A stretch of 64,000 nt of DNA from Euptelea pleiosperma (GCA_035048495.1 CM068541.1:7881929-7945928); one strand, 5' to 3'; positions 33,591 to 45,953 are shown, counted from the first letter of the stretch. The notes: generated from the letters alone by a model not told the origin. Made by a program: numbers and translations.

Positions 33591-34454
33591 TATTAATCTC
33601 TTACCTTGAACATTGACTAGGCCTACGTCAACGATAAAGTCAACAAAATTCCGCATGACAGGCCTATTTTAACAAAGAAGGGTATTTTTGTAAATTCTTA
33701 TACATGTAACTCCTCCCCTTTGGAAACTCTATAAATAGAGGTTTTGAGGATGGGAAAAGAGATCAGTCTCCTATTTCTTCGAAAGGGTCCTTCCTCTGCC
33801 AAATTCTCTTCGAAGGCATACCACGATGGTGTAATGTTTTATTCTACACAACCGTATGCCTTTGGATTTGTCAAAAGCTTGTAGGATTTCTTCTCTCTCT
33901 TCACCACTCATTTTGCCACGGTTTAAAAAGGCTTTTTGAGGTTACACGTTGAGGCTTGCGCTAAGAAACAGTCTCAGTGGTCATTTTTTAGGCTTAAGCC
34001 TCAGTCTACTATGGATATAGCCTCGAGGCCCACATGAGGCTATAGCTTTTACAAGTTAAAACCCGAAACAGTAACCCCTTTTTTGTCCACTTCTTTTCCC
34101 AAAATACTCTCCTTAATAATTTTTTTCTGATAAAAAAGACCAAAACGACCTTAATTTTGTTCTCTAAAACCTTTTATTTGAAGAGAAAACCCTAAATCTA
34201 AGCTTTCATCTCTAATTTTTGCCACTTAAGTGAAATACTCATAAAGAGTTCAAATCTAAACAGATTTTGATCCCGCCACATCCTACAATTTTCTTGTGAG
34301 GACCTCACCAAACTCAAGCAATAAATCAAAGCATCACAGACTTGCTCTATTATTTTCCTAGCTCTATCTTGTTAGTTACTTTGTTTATATTGATACTTTA
34401 TTAGTGGACAACTTATTAACTATTTAAATTTGATAATTTAATTATGTGATTTTT
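33591..34454. other. no recognisable gene
   Basis: 33930-34060 resembles one end of an old hAT-like element (CACGGTTTAAAAAGGC, then GAGGCTTGCGC and TAGCCTCGAGGC) whose other side may be 35180-35410. The foldback at 34455-35146 would then be nested in it. Confidence 0.35.
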
Positions 34455-35146
34455 GTTTTCGGAAAATTGCAGAAAAGAAAATAAACTTTAATTTATTTAC
34501 AAAAAAGAATACAACTTTTCGCAAATCCCAAAAAAGAAAACGAAACGCCCTTTCAAAGGGCGTTTCGTCTGCTGTCAGTCCAATCAGTCGTTGACTGACT
34601 AACGAATGACTGATGGCTGACACGTCTGACAAACGCCCTTTTAAAGGGCGTTTATTCTTGAGAAATTTTAAAAAAACGTCCCATAATTCCTCAACTTCTA
34701 AACCAATCTACGAATATCGGAATGATCTGAATTTTTGTGAGGATGATCTCCTCACCGTAGAGATCATCCTCACCAAAAATCAGCCATTGATTCATCTTCT
34801 GGGTAGGCCAAAATGGGCGTAAAATTTGGGGTATCAAAAAACGCCCTTTAAAAGGGCGTTTTCTACTGACACACGCCCTTTAAAATAACGTCTGTCAGGT
34901 TGTCAGATGTCGGACCGACACTGACAGAGTTTTTCAAAAAGGCGTTTATTACTGAAAAACGCCCTTTAAAAGAGCGTTTTTCAGAAAAAACGCCCTTTTA
35001 AAGAACGTTTTTTTAATAAACATGTGCCACGTCATGAAACGCCCTTTTAAAGAGCGTTTCGTTTTCTTTTTTGGGATTTGCGAAAACTTGTATTCTTTTT
35101 TGTAAATGAATTAAAGTTGGTTTTCTTTTCCGCAATTTTCCGTTTT
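34455..35146. mobile_element. Foldback element with reiterated AAACGCCCTTTTAAAGGGCGTTT palindromes
   Basis: The outer arms of about 110 bp (left CGGAAAATTGCAGAAAAG, right inverse with CGGAAAATTGCGG) are some 93 percent alike by eye. Inside are six palindromes of 23-33 bp around the unit AAACGCCCTTTAAAGGGCGTTT: 34541-34567, 34631-34653, 34838-34862, 34952-34984, 34985-35012 and 35036-35061. The middle (34690-34815) is the type B MITE core (CAACTTCTAAACCAATCTAC, GAGGATGATCTCCTCACC). No protein is encoded. Target duplication not resolved. Confidence 0.85.
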
Positions 35147-35984
35147 GTTTTTTAAGATTTGATATGAACATTAGACTTTTAGGCATTAAGCCCAAGTGCT
35201 CGGCAATGTCACTCCTAAGGTAAAAGTTATAGCCTCAATAACTTTTATAACTTTTATGCTTATTTAAGTTTTTTTTTTTTCACATTGTATCTTATTTCTA
35301 ATTTTTCTAGAATTGATTATATTTTTTTAGAATTTTTTGAGCAAATTTTTTGTTTTTTGAAAATGAGGCTAAAATGGGACTTGCACCTCGAGGCGTAATT
35401 TGGAGCAAACTGCCTTAGTACACGAACTACCCTTTTTAAACATTGTGCTTGATTTTACACTTTTCTTGATTTTTTGGGATCTGGGCCATCAAATGAGATC
35501 TAATGGCATACAATTGAGTAATTTTTTATTCTACAAAATCATATGCCTTTATAGTGCCAAAACTATCTTTAATCCTTCAAATTTGTTTCAACCCTTGATT
35601 TTGTCTTTTTCCTTTTCTCAAAATCTGTCATCAAACCCAATCAAATCCCATACGATTGTCTTTTTTTATTTTACACAATCATATGATCTTAGTTTCTTAA
35701 AGCTAAAGCCTAATCACTGATTTCTAAAATTCCACTTTTGCCCCTATTACTCTCATTTCCTAGAAAACTGTGTTGATTCAATGAAATCTAATGCATACGA
35801 TTATGTATTTTTTATTTTACACAAATTTCTTTAATTATGTTCACTTAGCCAATTTAGCGGGATCTAATTCGACTCTGTCACTGCTTATCCTATGACCCCT
35901 TTCTGACTCTGATTTTCTACTTTCAACTAAATCTGTGGGTTGTAATTTTCGACCTTGGCCACATTTTACCCATAACACTAAGCT
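35147..35984. other. no recognisable gene
   Basis: AT-rich, with a repeated phrase CATACGAT-TG followed by TTTTATTTTAC at about 35531, 35651 and 35795. Such spaced degenerate repeats suggest an old element, but none can be named. Confidence 0.35.
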
Positions 35985-36863
35985 CATCTCATTCAAATTT
36001 CATTATTTCAGTAAATGCTTGAGCAAATTCATCATAGGTGGAACCAAAGACAACGTCATCAACATAGATTTGAGTAATTAGCAGTTCTTCACCTCTTTTC
36101 CTTATAAAAAGTGTTTGGTCCACATTACCCTTTGTAAATTCATTTTCCAATAGAAACTAGGTCAACCTTCCATATTATGCTCTAAGTGTTTGCTCAAGTT
36201 CATAAAGAGCCTTTTCAATTTATATACATGGTTGGAAAGATTAGGATCCTTCAAGCCTTTTGGTTTTTCAACGTGAACTTCATCAAGGATCACATTCAAA
36301 AATGCTCTTGACATCCAATTGATATAGTTTGAATTTCAAATTACAAGGTAAGGCAAATAATATTCTAATAGACTCCAGTCTCGCTACTGGTGCTCTTGAT
36401 ATATTACAAGGTGTCATCATCAAAATCAAAATCTTCTATTTGAGAACATCGTTGGACTACCCATTCTCATCAAACTTGTTCTTGAACATCAATCTTCTTC
36501 CAGTAGCATTCATGTCAAAAGATCTAGACACAAAGAACCATACATCATTTCTTTTGAATTGATTGAACTCTTCTAGCATTGCATTGCATTGATCCAAAAG
36601 TCATCAATAAGAGCTGCTCTAACATCCTTAGGTTCAATCTTTGAAGTGAAACATAAGTGAAATGTAATATTTTTCAATTGCCTTCTGGTTTTCACTCCAA
36701 TATTAGGATTTCCAACGATGTCAGATATAGGACAATCCTTCACAAATTTATTTACTTTTCGCTGACCATGTAAGAGATGAGTATCATCAAATTGTTTTAC
36801 TATATCTTGTTGTTCATCCTCATCATATTTCTCAATCAGATTCATACCACAATCCCTCAACAA
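35985..36863 (-). mobile_element. Ty1/copia reverse transcriptase remnant
   Basis: The minus strand encodes pieces in copia order: RTRRQLKN-like KTRRQLKN, SKIEPKDVRAALIDDFWINA and MQ, then after a frame change EEFNQFKRNDVWF and NKFDENG, and finally IYVDDVVFGSTYDEFAQAF. The last contains the YVDD catalytic box (codons at 36055-36066). The polymerase core between them is shortened and full of stops. No LTR recognised. Confidence 0.88.
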
Positions 36864-37968
36864 AATATCCCTCGGTGGACCTACACAAATAATCAGTTTG
36901 ATTGGCGATTTCTAACCATTGAATTAAAACATTTATTTTCATCATGGGCTGTCTGAAAACATAGGCAATGCTATAACAGAAATGATTGAGAAATTGATCA
37001 GCAAGCTCCCCAGCTCATCCCCCCCATCCCTCACTTGCTTTATCCAAGTTCGAAGTACGTCAGGAAAAATCTCTGAGTGAAGTGATGGTTCCAAACAATT
37101 TAGGCAGGATGAATTACAGACAGCTAGTGGAGATTCTCATGGACTATTTGTTACTTGTAGTGGTATTTTGCCAAGGTCTACACAATGAATCAGTGAGGCT
37201 AATTAGACTATAGCTAAAAGAAGGATTTGTAGAAGAAAAGAGAGGCATGACAATAGAGTTTCAATGGTTCACCTTAAGGATCATTTGTTGTTGCCTGCTT
37301 CAAGTTGTAGAGTGATAGGATATGCAAGCATGTCAATGCACGGTCTTTTGTGTAAACTAGCTCTATTGACATGCTACAGTTAAAAACTAAGCTATATTAT
37401 GAGTTTTCAGATATCTACTCACTAATCTAGGTTCCTTACTATAGCAGAAGGATGAAAATAACATGCATATAAATTCAAGTTTCAAATGAAAAGAAGGAAT
37501 TTCCATGTGATTGCAGAGCAGTTTCCCACAGCAGATTCCTGCAAATAACCAGTCTACCAAATAATTGCAAAAGATATGCAAAATAATGAACCAGGTAAGA
37601 AAATGTTTCATTCCCCTTTTTATTTGTCCGGTGGGGTGGTTCCCCCTTTCTGGATTTATATATACACAGTTAATTATAAGAAAACAATAATTTGTTTTTA
37701 TTCTACAAATGGGTAATTTCCTGATTATGTAAAGTAAATAAAACATACATTCAATCTGAACCGTGAAAGGAACAGTTAGTCCAAAATTTGGATTTCCAGA
37801 AGACCCATGATGTTCTTAGAGCTCAGTTTTTTTGTTTAGACAATATGAAAACCATGCTTATGACTAGACATAAGAATAAGTTCTCTGAGGCTTGAAGGCA
37901 AATATTAAAGTGCAATAGTGGTTCTGGAAATCCTAATGAAAGCTTGGAGACGGAGAATAATAAAAGCA
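36864..37968. other. MITE remnant and 3' flank of mL46
   Basis: 36870-36960 is a left-half core MITE piece (GGTGGACCTACACAAATAAT, CAGTTTGATTGGCGATTTC). The rest has no recognised feature and includes the likely 3' untranslated region of mL46. Confidence 0.4.
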
Positions 37969-40900
37969 TCAGCTGATGATCATCTGATTAAGGAAGGCAG
38001 CTTGCTCTGGAAAGTACTCCATCAATTCATCCTTAGTCACCCAGACGTGATCCTCACACTTTTCGATCATAAACTTGTTGGTAGCAATTACTTGAGACTT
38101 GAAAAAGAATCGCTGAGGGAAAAAAAAGGAAAGCTACACTGAGAAAAAGAACGAAATAAAGCAAAGAAATTAGGAATTAACATGAGAATGACTGCACCAT
38201 TTTCTGCAACAAGACAAAGCAAAATGCGGGCCACGTGAAGAGAAGGGAAAACTATACTTCATGCAGAAGTGCTCAACAAGACATTTTTTCGGAAGATTGT
38301 CAAGAGCAATGGAAACTATAATATACATCCGGTGTAACAGTTAGGAGGGGGGATTTCCAAAACAGATACCTTAAAGGATGGAAGCTCAGGCGTATCCTCT
38401 GCTGGCTGTAGAACCATATGAGCAAAAGGAGCATTCCCAACAAAGTATGTATGGGAAAGGTCACCAATAACAGATTTTAATGCTGACTCTGCACACTGCA
38501 AATTAAAGTTTTAAAACAGGATACCCAGAAGTTACAACTGAGAGAGAAGGAAAAAAAAAAAACAATAAACAGAACCATTGTGGGTATTACCTTACGCAAT
38601 GTCTCTTCACTTTCATAAACCTTTTCCGGAAAATGCCAGACAGGCTTTCCTGTAGACGCTCCATATGTGCTACCATAGAGAAGAAGATAAAGTCTTCTGT
38701 CAAGTGCTCTCTGTAATGACCTTCAAGAAAAAAGGGAATAAATCATTAAGAAAAAAAAAAAACTTGACAATTGTCAGTTACAAGTAAATTCCAAGATAGT
38801 ATTTTCTAATTGATGTTGCATAACAATGCTCTCCCAGCTACTAATAAGTTTATATGCCTTCAAATTCGCCTAGTGAGGTAAATTATAATGTATATCACAT
38901 GCAAAGGTTCCTTTAAGTACAAAATTAGTCATTATTTATGAAACTTTATTAGCAACAGAATATCAAATATTGTTAGTTATGTTTTAGTACAAAGTTAATC
39001 AAGTTGTCTACCAAATTAGTACTGAGAAGCAATCTTCTAACCAGTTAGAAGCTCCACAAAAGTCAAAACACTGAAGTCATGGTCTAGGTGTCGAATAATG
39101 AATGAGAAAAGCTAAAGCAATAAAAGGGAACTCTGTTGCTATCACCCAAGTAGGACATGATGCTGCTTCCTTAGCTAGAAGATACAATACAGTAAAATCA
39201 GGTATTTACGCAGCACACATCACCTAATGCAAGCTATGTGGCATTAAGCATTACCTGACATCAAGAAGCACGCCTTGGACTAGATGAGATGATTTTGACA
39301 CCTTTCCTCATCAATTAACAAAAACGTTATAAGTCAAACAGAATGGCATTCCAGCTTTTCACGAAATTCCTTAGGGAGGATGAACTCCCACATATAAAGC
39401 TACAGACCACCACAGGTATCAACAAAGGATTTGGAGTCCCTAAATACAAGAAACAAGTGAATAACAGTATCAAACAAGTTGGATACTACCTTGCACAAGG
39501 ATAATACATGTGATCATGATCCTGTGTGAAGATCTTCTCTAGATTGGTGTCAAGTGGGCATTTCTTTGAATAGGTTATCATGTGGGTTTGGAACCCATAA
39601 TGATGAACTAAATTCACCAGTAACTGATGGTGTTTAAAATGTAACTCTTAGTTTTGCAGGACCAATTTTGTCTGACAACACTTTTCCCCAATGGAGGTTG
39701 TCTAAAGTTTTCAGTGACAATGTATCTATTTTGTATGCCAATAACAGATCACAACAATCTGTACCCTTATATTATTAATGAGTAGGACCCTAATAAAAGG
39801 CATTAGGGAGGATAGTAGCTAAGGCGGTTGAAGGCGCTTTCTGGGCCAGCGCAGTTCTCTTATCCATCAGTCCAATTCACTGGGCTCATCTCATGGAGGG
39901 AAAAGCAAAACTGTAGAAGGCGGTTGGTTGGAGGGGTTCAGGGTAGGGATGGGAAAGTGTCAATTTCTCTCCTACAGGTAGCAAATTGATACATTATTGT
40001 TCTTGGGGGCATCAGGGGACCAATTTATTTTCTTAAGGGGCTTGCTCTGTTGTTTTAAGGCAGTTTCTAGGCTACGCATCAATTTAGCAAAAAGCAACGT
40101 CTATGGAGTTGGAATTGTAGATGACATCACAACTTTAGCTGGTACCTTGAGACATGGAGTGGAGGGCATTCCTACAACTTATCTTGGGATTCCTCTAGGA
40201 GCAAGTTACAGATCTCATGCTCTTTGGGATCTGGTGATCGAAATATGTGAGAGAAAGTTGCCTACCTGGAAAGCTTCTCATCTGTCTAAAGGGGTAAAGT
40301 AGTCCTCACTAAAAGCACTTTGCCTAGTTTGCAGTTACTCCTCTTTCTTTACGATGATGGGAGATCTAAAGCCTTTGGAGGAGAGTGGTGTTTACGAAGT
40401 ATGGTTATAGAAATTCAAGTGGGAAAGTGGTGTAGTTCGTTCTCCTTATGGATGCATGGAGTGGGAGGGGATCACGAATGTGTTTTCAGATTTTTCCAGG
40501 GAAGTGAAGTTTAAAGTGGGGAAAGGGTATTGAGTCCACTTTTGAGTCAATTCGTGGTATTGTGAAATCTCTCTTAAGGAGTGTCCGATTTTGTCCAATA
40601 TTTCCTCCCAAAAAGAGGAGGCAGTGAGTGCTTTTGTGATTGTTGATGACGAGAACTTATCTTAGGATTTTGGCCTAAAAGACCTTGAATGACTGAGAGG
40701 TAGATCCAATGGCGGATCTTATTGTGAGAGTACTCTTGTTACATTGATTACTCTTTGGAGGATGTACAGCTTTGGTATCGAGACCAGAATAGGCTCTTTT
40801 CGGTTCACTCTTTCTACTTGCCTCTCGAAGTGTCTTCGAGTGGTTTTTTCTGGCGTCAGTGGCGTATGGCTCCAAGGTTCCATCTAAAGTGGCTTTCTTC

Positions 40901-43719
40901 ATTTGACGAACTATTGCTCTGTGTAAGTTCAGCAGAAAATCAGTCAACCATTTTCTTCTTTGCAACATTGCTGGCGTGAGTGATGCCGAATTTAATGAGA
41001 GACACATAATGCAGGTGGTTGGCTTTAATTTTTCTTTTATGTGGTAGACGTTTGTGGAATATTCTACCTTTTGTGGTGGTTTGAGCTCTTTGGATAAAAA
41101 AAAGCAAAGGAATGAAAGGGAGGAAGATAGCCAGCATGTCATCCTGGACATAAATCATTGATGTTTCAATAGACTAAGCTCTCCTAAGAATGTAGGAGTA
41201 TATTTTTTAAAGATCTTGTTTTTAGATGAGAATGCTTGTTGTTTAGGGGAAAGTAATGTTTTTGCTATTCCTTTTTCCTTGTGCTTTCTAAGGAGGTCTC
41301 CCCGAGCTCCTTATTTGCCTTTGCAGCTTTTTGTTCTCTTGAATGAAGCTATACTTATCAAAAGAAATAAAAAAATGAATTTATCTAAAATTATAATTAC
41401 ATAGAGAGAAAGATAAAACAGATAAATGAATAAAAAGGAGACAAAAATGGCATCACTTATAAATGATCAAAGTTTAGCAATCAACAGTCAATTTAATCAA
41501 TGAAGTAACAATTTCTTTTGGGGGAAATCACTGAGTAATAATGACATTATCTTCTATAGATAAGAAATTGTGCCAAAGAAATACATCTTTATAATTAAGT
41601 TGAATAGCAAGCCATGTCCTCTGTATAGAGATTTTGAAGTGCCCTTAGGCTAAATTTGGACGACAAGAATTCAAAAAAAGCTCCGAACATCTTTTTCCAT
41701 GTCAAGATTTTTCTCTGAAAAATTATGATGGAGCTTCTTTTTTTGGCTGTTTGGTTGTGACACTTGTGACAAGGAAAAAAATGTACCAAGAAAAAGAAAA
41801 AAATTGGTGACCTCTGCAACATCCTCCAGGTTAAAAAAAGGGTGAGAAAGAGAGAAAGAACCAAGAGAGAGAGAGAGAGGGTCGAAGAATCTGAAGAGTT
41901 GCAATGGAGATCAAACTGAAGCACATTGCTAGATCACTCTCATCAGTCATGGTGGGAAACCATTTCCGCGGCCCATTCATCAAACCAGAATTTTCAACGC
42001 CCAGTCACATTCGTTTGTGGTTGATCCTCAATTTATGTAACACTCACCAATCTATACCTCTATAATGTCACCATCACTTTGGCTTACAAAAACCCGTGTG
42101 TGTGTGTATGTGTGTGTGTGTGTGTGTGTGTTTTACCCAAACCACAGAGTTCGTTCCCGCAATTGCGACAAATGTGTGGAAAACACAAATTTGAGCTCCT
42201 GATATATTTTCTTCCACGATCCAAACATAGCTTTAAGAATTATAACTTTTGAGTTAAAATGATCAGTTTAGAGAGCATTCTGACATCGACAAGAAATTAA
42301 AAGACAATCCATAAAAACAAACATGTAAATCTACTTTCTACCTTCTATCATTAGTCTTGTCAGCTTCAGTGACTCGTGGAGCTGGTACATAGTCAATTTG
42401 GTAGTCACCTTTTCCCCTGGTTACAAGAGTAGCTCATATTACAAAACATAGTAAACTACATCAGCTTTCTCCAGTCATTGATATGCAAGCTACTGAGGTA
42501 ACATAAAGGGAAGTAATCACCAAAATTAACAAAGTGAATCATGAATTGAACTCTTGGTTGACAAGGATAACAATTAAAGAGCACACCTGACATATCTCAC
42601 AAGATAATGTATGTTACAAAATCTGAGTCTAACGTTTATGGGAATCTTATGTGAAAATTCCACCAAAACCCCCCAATCCACTGAAAGAAACATTCATTAA
42701 TCCTAGTACTTCAAACACGGTTGGCTTTTATGGTCTCTTAAAAGGCATTAATAATTTTATTTGGGATGAGCATCCTATGGCGATGTATCATTCTCAAAGC
42801 CTTGTGCTACTAAAGATTGTCAAATATCTGATTTTTGGATCTACAACAAAGAATGGTCCTCCACTGAAAAATCAAACTTTCCACGATATTTGATTCCACA
42901 AAAACCCAACAATGCTAGTTATAAAAGTAATATTTACTCTCTAACTCTTGGTGCTCCCCTTCCAAACACGGGGCCAATTTTGACATTTTCTTCAACCTCG
43001 CAATCAAGTGTGAGCATAAGCTGTATCGTGTGAGATAACGTGTGATGCTAGCATTAAGCGAAGTACCCCACTCTGCTTAACCCCATTTATATAAAAGAAT
43101 CAGTTTGATTTATGAAGCCATTCGACTCCTTTTTTTTTCGACCGAACTAATTTCACTTTAGATACAAACTGAAAATCAAAATAATAAATTAACCAAGACA
43201 ATAAGAAAGAAAAAAGATGAAACCGAAAAGCTAAACTAATTACCTGAAAAACAGAGAAATATGTAACAAATAAATCATAGAATAACTAATTTACCTAGCA
43301 TCAGACTTTCCTAAAACCTCATCGGGATATTTCCGCCGAAATTGCTGTGTCCATTGAAACCTAAACAACACATTTCAATATCAGTAATTTACATTCGGTA
43401 ACAATTTAAAAATCTTCGAATGATTAGTAGCGAACATTCATCATTTATTTGACTAACAGATTAAAACCCAAATATTTGCTAGAAAGAAATAGAATTGGAG
43501 AAAGTGAGAGTGATTGAGTAAGTGAATGAATGAGTGAGTGAGAGAGAGAAGTAGCGAAACTCACGCGAATTCTTGAAATGCGTAGACTGCAGGATCGATC
43601 TTCGGAATAACAACTGGCAATCTCTCGAACAACACAGCAGCGACGATCTTATCGGGATTAGATGTGCAGAACCTTCGCGTTGTTCTTAGAGGTCGAGACA
43701 ACAAGGTGAGTCTCTGCAT
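37969..43719 (-). CDS. MRPL46: Mitochondrial large ribosomal subunit protein mL46
   Basis: Six exons (43565-43719, 43295-43360, 42342-42416, 38591-38720, 38370-38495, 37969-38112), all with GT-AG borders and compatible phases, encode 231 residues, close to the ~233 of the Arabidopsis homologue. The N-terminus (MQRLTLLSRPLRTTRRF) is basic and lacks acids, as in a mitochondrial targeting peptide. Family blocks follow in order: VLFERLPVVIPKIDP (~33-47), QIDYVPAPRVTEADK (~79-93), SLQRALDRRLYLLLYG (~100-115), PVWHFPEKVYESE (~123-135), TYFVGNAPFAHMVLQP (~155-170) and CEDHVWVTKDEL (~203-214). mL46 has a Nudix-like fold and is a structural part of the mitoribosome. The 3.6-kb third intron holds a dead LINE. 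A MULE-type MITE half begins about 140 bp upstream of the ATG. Confidence 0.96.
39800..41380 (+). mobile_element. Decayed LINE in intron 3 of mL46, antisense to the gene
   Basis: Plus-strand pieces match plant L1-type ORF2: VAKAVEGAF near 39820, FLGASGDQFIFLRGLLCCF and AVSRLRINLAKSNVYGVG (39997-40110), PTTYLGIPLGASYRSHALWD (to ~40230), ERKLPTWKASHLSKG, later FSVHSFYLPLEVSSSG (~40800), and the end with CCLGESNVF. The position of the catalytic FADD box, just before FLGAS, is degraded. The tail is ATACTTATCAAAAGAAATAA. The element is 5'-truncated and full of frame changes. Confidence 0.85.
42096..42131. repeat. (TG)n microsatellite
   Basis: About 18 GT dinucleotides with one TA interruption, in intron 3 of mL46. 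Confidence 0.95.
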
Positions 43720-43998
43720 TTCTACCACACAAATAAACCTTGTTTCTCTATGGATTTGCTTCTATATCTCTATCAGGGTTTAGAGGATTCGCCAAAGCCC
43801 TCCGTAAACCCTAACAAACTGTTTTTTTGTTACAGTGGAATAGGTGATGCTTGCATCTGGAGTAAAACTTCGCTGACCACCAGATAACGACCCCCGATGT
43901 CCGCCCACAATATGAGCCACGTGGCACAATTTTAGAGGATGCTGACCGTATGGATGTATGGCCAATCCCTAGATGGGCCTATAGAGTTATAGAAAAGG
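43720..43998. mobile_element. 5' flank of mL46 with a MULE-type MITE half
   Basis: 43861-43990 is a left half of the GAGTAAAACTT family: GAGTAAAACTTCGCTGACC, then ATATGAGCCACGTGGC, GCTGACCGTATGGATGTATG. It stops at the edge of the element that begins at 43999. The matching right half may be 44715-44850. The short promoter of mL46 must lie between 43720 and 43860. Confidence 0.65.
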
Positions 43999-44333
43999 GT
44001 GATGATGACATGGGCCGGGTTCTATCAATGCCTCCATGGGACTCATTGTTGGCAACTTCTGATTAGTTGGCTGCTCACCTCGGGCTGCGCAGTAGCTACT
44101 GCCATAAATTCTATTTTAGAATATTTTAACCATTTAAAATTAAACTATATTATTTTAAATAACAATTATGTCTATTTTGAGGAAATTTATTATAAATCTG
44201 GTAGTTTGTTTGGACGGTCTATCAATGGTACAGTGGCTCATGGCAATTTGATCCTTTGCAAAATAGAAAAATGATCAGAAGAGCCTAACCATCCAAGCTA
44301 CATCAAAGACTTTTGGCATGGAAAGATTGGTCC

Positions 44334-44661
44334 AGATTGGGTGACACCCATTTTGACGTACCCACACAGGAGATGAATCAACGGCTGAATTTAATTTTGT
44401 AGGGATGATCTCCTCACCAAATAGATCACCCCAACAAAAAATCAGCCCATTCTGATATTTCTAACCCCATCAGATGTGGTTTTCAAGTTACACGAGAAAA
44501 ATCAACGGTCCATAATTCTTCAACTTCTAAACCAGTCTAAATATCGGAATGATTTAAAATTTTGTCAGGGTGATTTGCTCAACATAGAGATCATCGTCAC
44601 CAAAAATCAGCCATTGATTCATCTTCTATGTGGGTATGCCAAAATGGGTGTCACCCAATCC
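44334..44661. mobile_element. Type B core MITE, GATTGGGTGACACCC termini
   Basis: Left GATTGGGTGACACCCATTTTG, right inverse AAAATGGGTGTCACCCAATC. The inner arms GAGATGAATCAACGGCTGA and CAGCCATTGATTCATCTTC are the same as in 743-1076, which has completely different ends. Confidence 0.82.
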
Positions 44662-44714
44662 CAACCCTTTTAACTGTGGGAATTTGAGGATTATTGCGGT
44701 TTAATTTATTTGAC

Positions 44715-44850
44715 GGCAAAGATCAAATGTTTTAAATCACTGATCAGGCTGATTTATTGTTTGTAGGTCCACCGAGGGACAGGCCAAATATCCATACAGT
44801 CAGCATCCACTAAGAGTGCCACGTGGCTCGTATTGTTTGTGACCGGCTCC
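44715..44850. mobile_element. Right-half MULE-type MITE
   Basis: CACTGATCAGGCTGATTTATTG, then GGTCCACCGAGGGACAGGCC, ATCCATACAGTCAGCATCC, GCCACGTGGCTCGTATTG and GTGACCGG. Only the right half is present. Confidence 0.65.
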
Positions 44851-44956
44851 TGAATGATGAATGTATCCAGAGAAAAATTGAGGAAGACCAGAGATATGAA
44901 GAAGGGCTGTTCTTTGATACCGAATTCGGTATCAAATTTTTGATGCCCAAGTCCCT

Positions 44957-45264
44957 CAATTTGCCACGTAGTGGACTCTTTGGGGCCCACTGACTCCATG
45001 AATATTTGGCCCACATCTTGGTGGACCCACACACCAAAAATCAGCGTGATTGGTGATTTCTAGCCGTAAGATTTGAGCACTTTTCATCATGGGCTTTATG
45101 AACAGGCCGATGAGTTGGTTCCAAGCCTATGATGAAAAAGTACTCAGATCCAATGGCTAGGAATCACTAATCATACTGATTTTTGGTGTGTGGGTCCACC
45201 AAGATGTGGGCCAAATATTCATGGAGTCAGTGGGCCCGAAAGAGTCTACTACGTAGCAAATTGA
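44957..45264. mobile_element. Foldback MITE with CAATTTGCCACGTAG termini
   Basis: Arms of over 100 bp: left AATTTGCCACGTAGTGGACTC, GGGGCCCACTGACTCCATG, TTGGTGGACCCACACACC. The right is the inverse (GGTGTGTGGGTCCACCAAG, CATGGAGTCAGTGGGCCC, CTACGTAGCAAATT). Weaker similarity (TTGATGCC) continues outside. The centre has ATCATGGGCTT and its inverse. Confidence 0.82.
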
Positions 45265-45575
45265 AGAACTACGGCATCAAAATTTTAATTTTTCGAGGGA
45301 GATGAGAGGAGGAGGGCAGGTCATTTATTTTATTAGAAGATGAAACTTTTAATTACTATTTAAAATAATAGCAATTAAAAACACCACCTTTAATTGCTAT
45401 TTAAAATAATATAATATAATCTTAAATGGTTAAACTATTTTAAAATAGAATTTATTGCAATAGTTATTGCGCAGTCCGAGGTGAGTTAGCAACTAACGAG
45501 AAAAGTTGCCAAACAATAATTCAACGGGACTCATTGATAGAACCCGGCCCATGTGATCATCACTCTAAGGAAAAA

Positions 45576-45953
45576 GATGTAACAAGGTATGCTTGAAACT
45601 GTTTCAAATGCGGAAGCACCATTTTTAGTTATTTAGCACTGTCATCTGGGCCCACTGACCACATGGATGTTTATCCCAAAACTTGGTGGTTATACAAGCA
45701 AAAATCACCATGATTAGTAATCTCTAACCATTAGATTTTAGTACTTTTGAAGTACCTTTTAAGGTGTGCTTATATCCGTTTAATTCAACCATTTTTTAGT
45801 ACTAAAACAAACGGGCTAAAAATCTTCAATCAAGCTGATTTTTGGTATACAAGTCTAAGAAGGAGTGGGCTAAACATCCATGCAGTCAGTGGACCCAGAT
45901 GTCAGCTGTGAGTAACAAAAATGCGCTTCCCCAATTGAAAAGATCTCAGGTAT
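45576..45953. mobile_element. MITE of the GATGTAACAAGG family, abutting the long-TIR element
   Basis: Left GATGTAACAAGGTATGCTTG, then AAATGCGGAAGCACCATTTTT. The right arm is the inverse (ATGCGCTTCCCC, AGATCTCAGGTATA) but the last ~12 bases are missing. Core: TGGGCCCACTGACCACATGG. Confidence 0.75.

Larger units (their letters stand above)
43999..45563. mobile_element. 1.56-kb long-TIR element with nested MITEs
   Basis: Arms of about 170 bp: the left starts GTGATGATGACATGGGCCGG, continues GGTTCTATCAATG and GGCTGCGCAGTAGCTACTG. The right end is the inverse (CAGTTATTGCGCAGTCC, GAACCCGGCCCATGTGATC). A diverged ATTCTATTTTAAAATA and TTATTTTAAATAGCAATT continue both arms. Between the arms are a type B MITE (44334-44661), a right-half MULE-type piece and another MITE (44957-45264). 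The remaining body codes for nothing recognisable. The long TIR suggests a MULE. No target duplication is visible because other elements abut both ends. Confidence 0.82.

Noticed and set aside
40675..41151. 158-codon minus-strand frame
   Set aside because: Antisense shadow of the LINE ORF2 remnant at 39800-41380.
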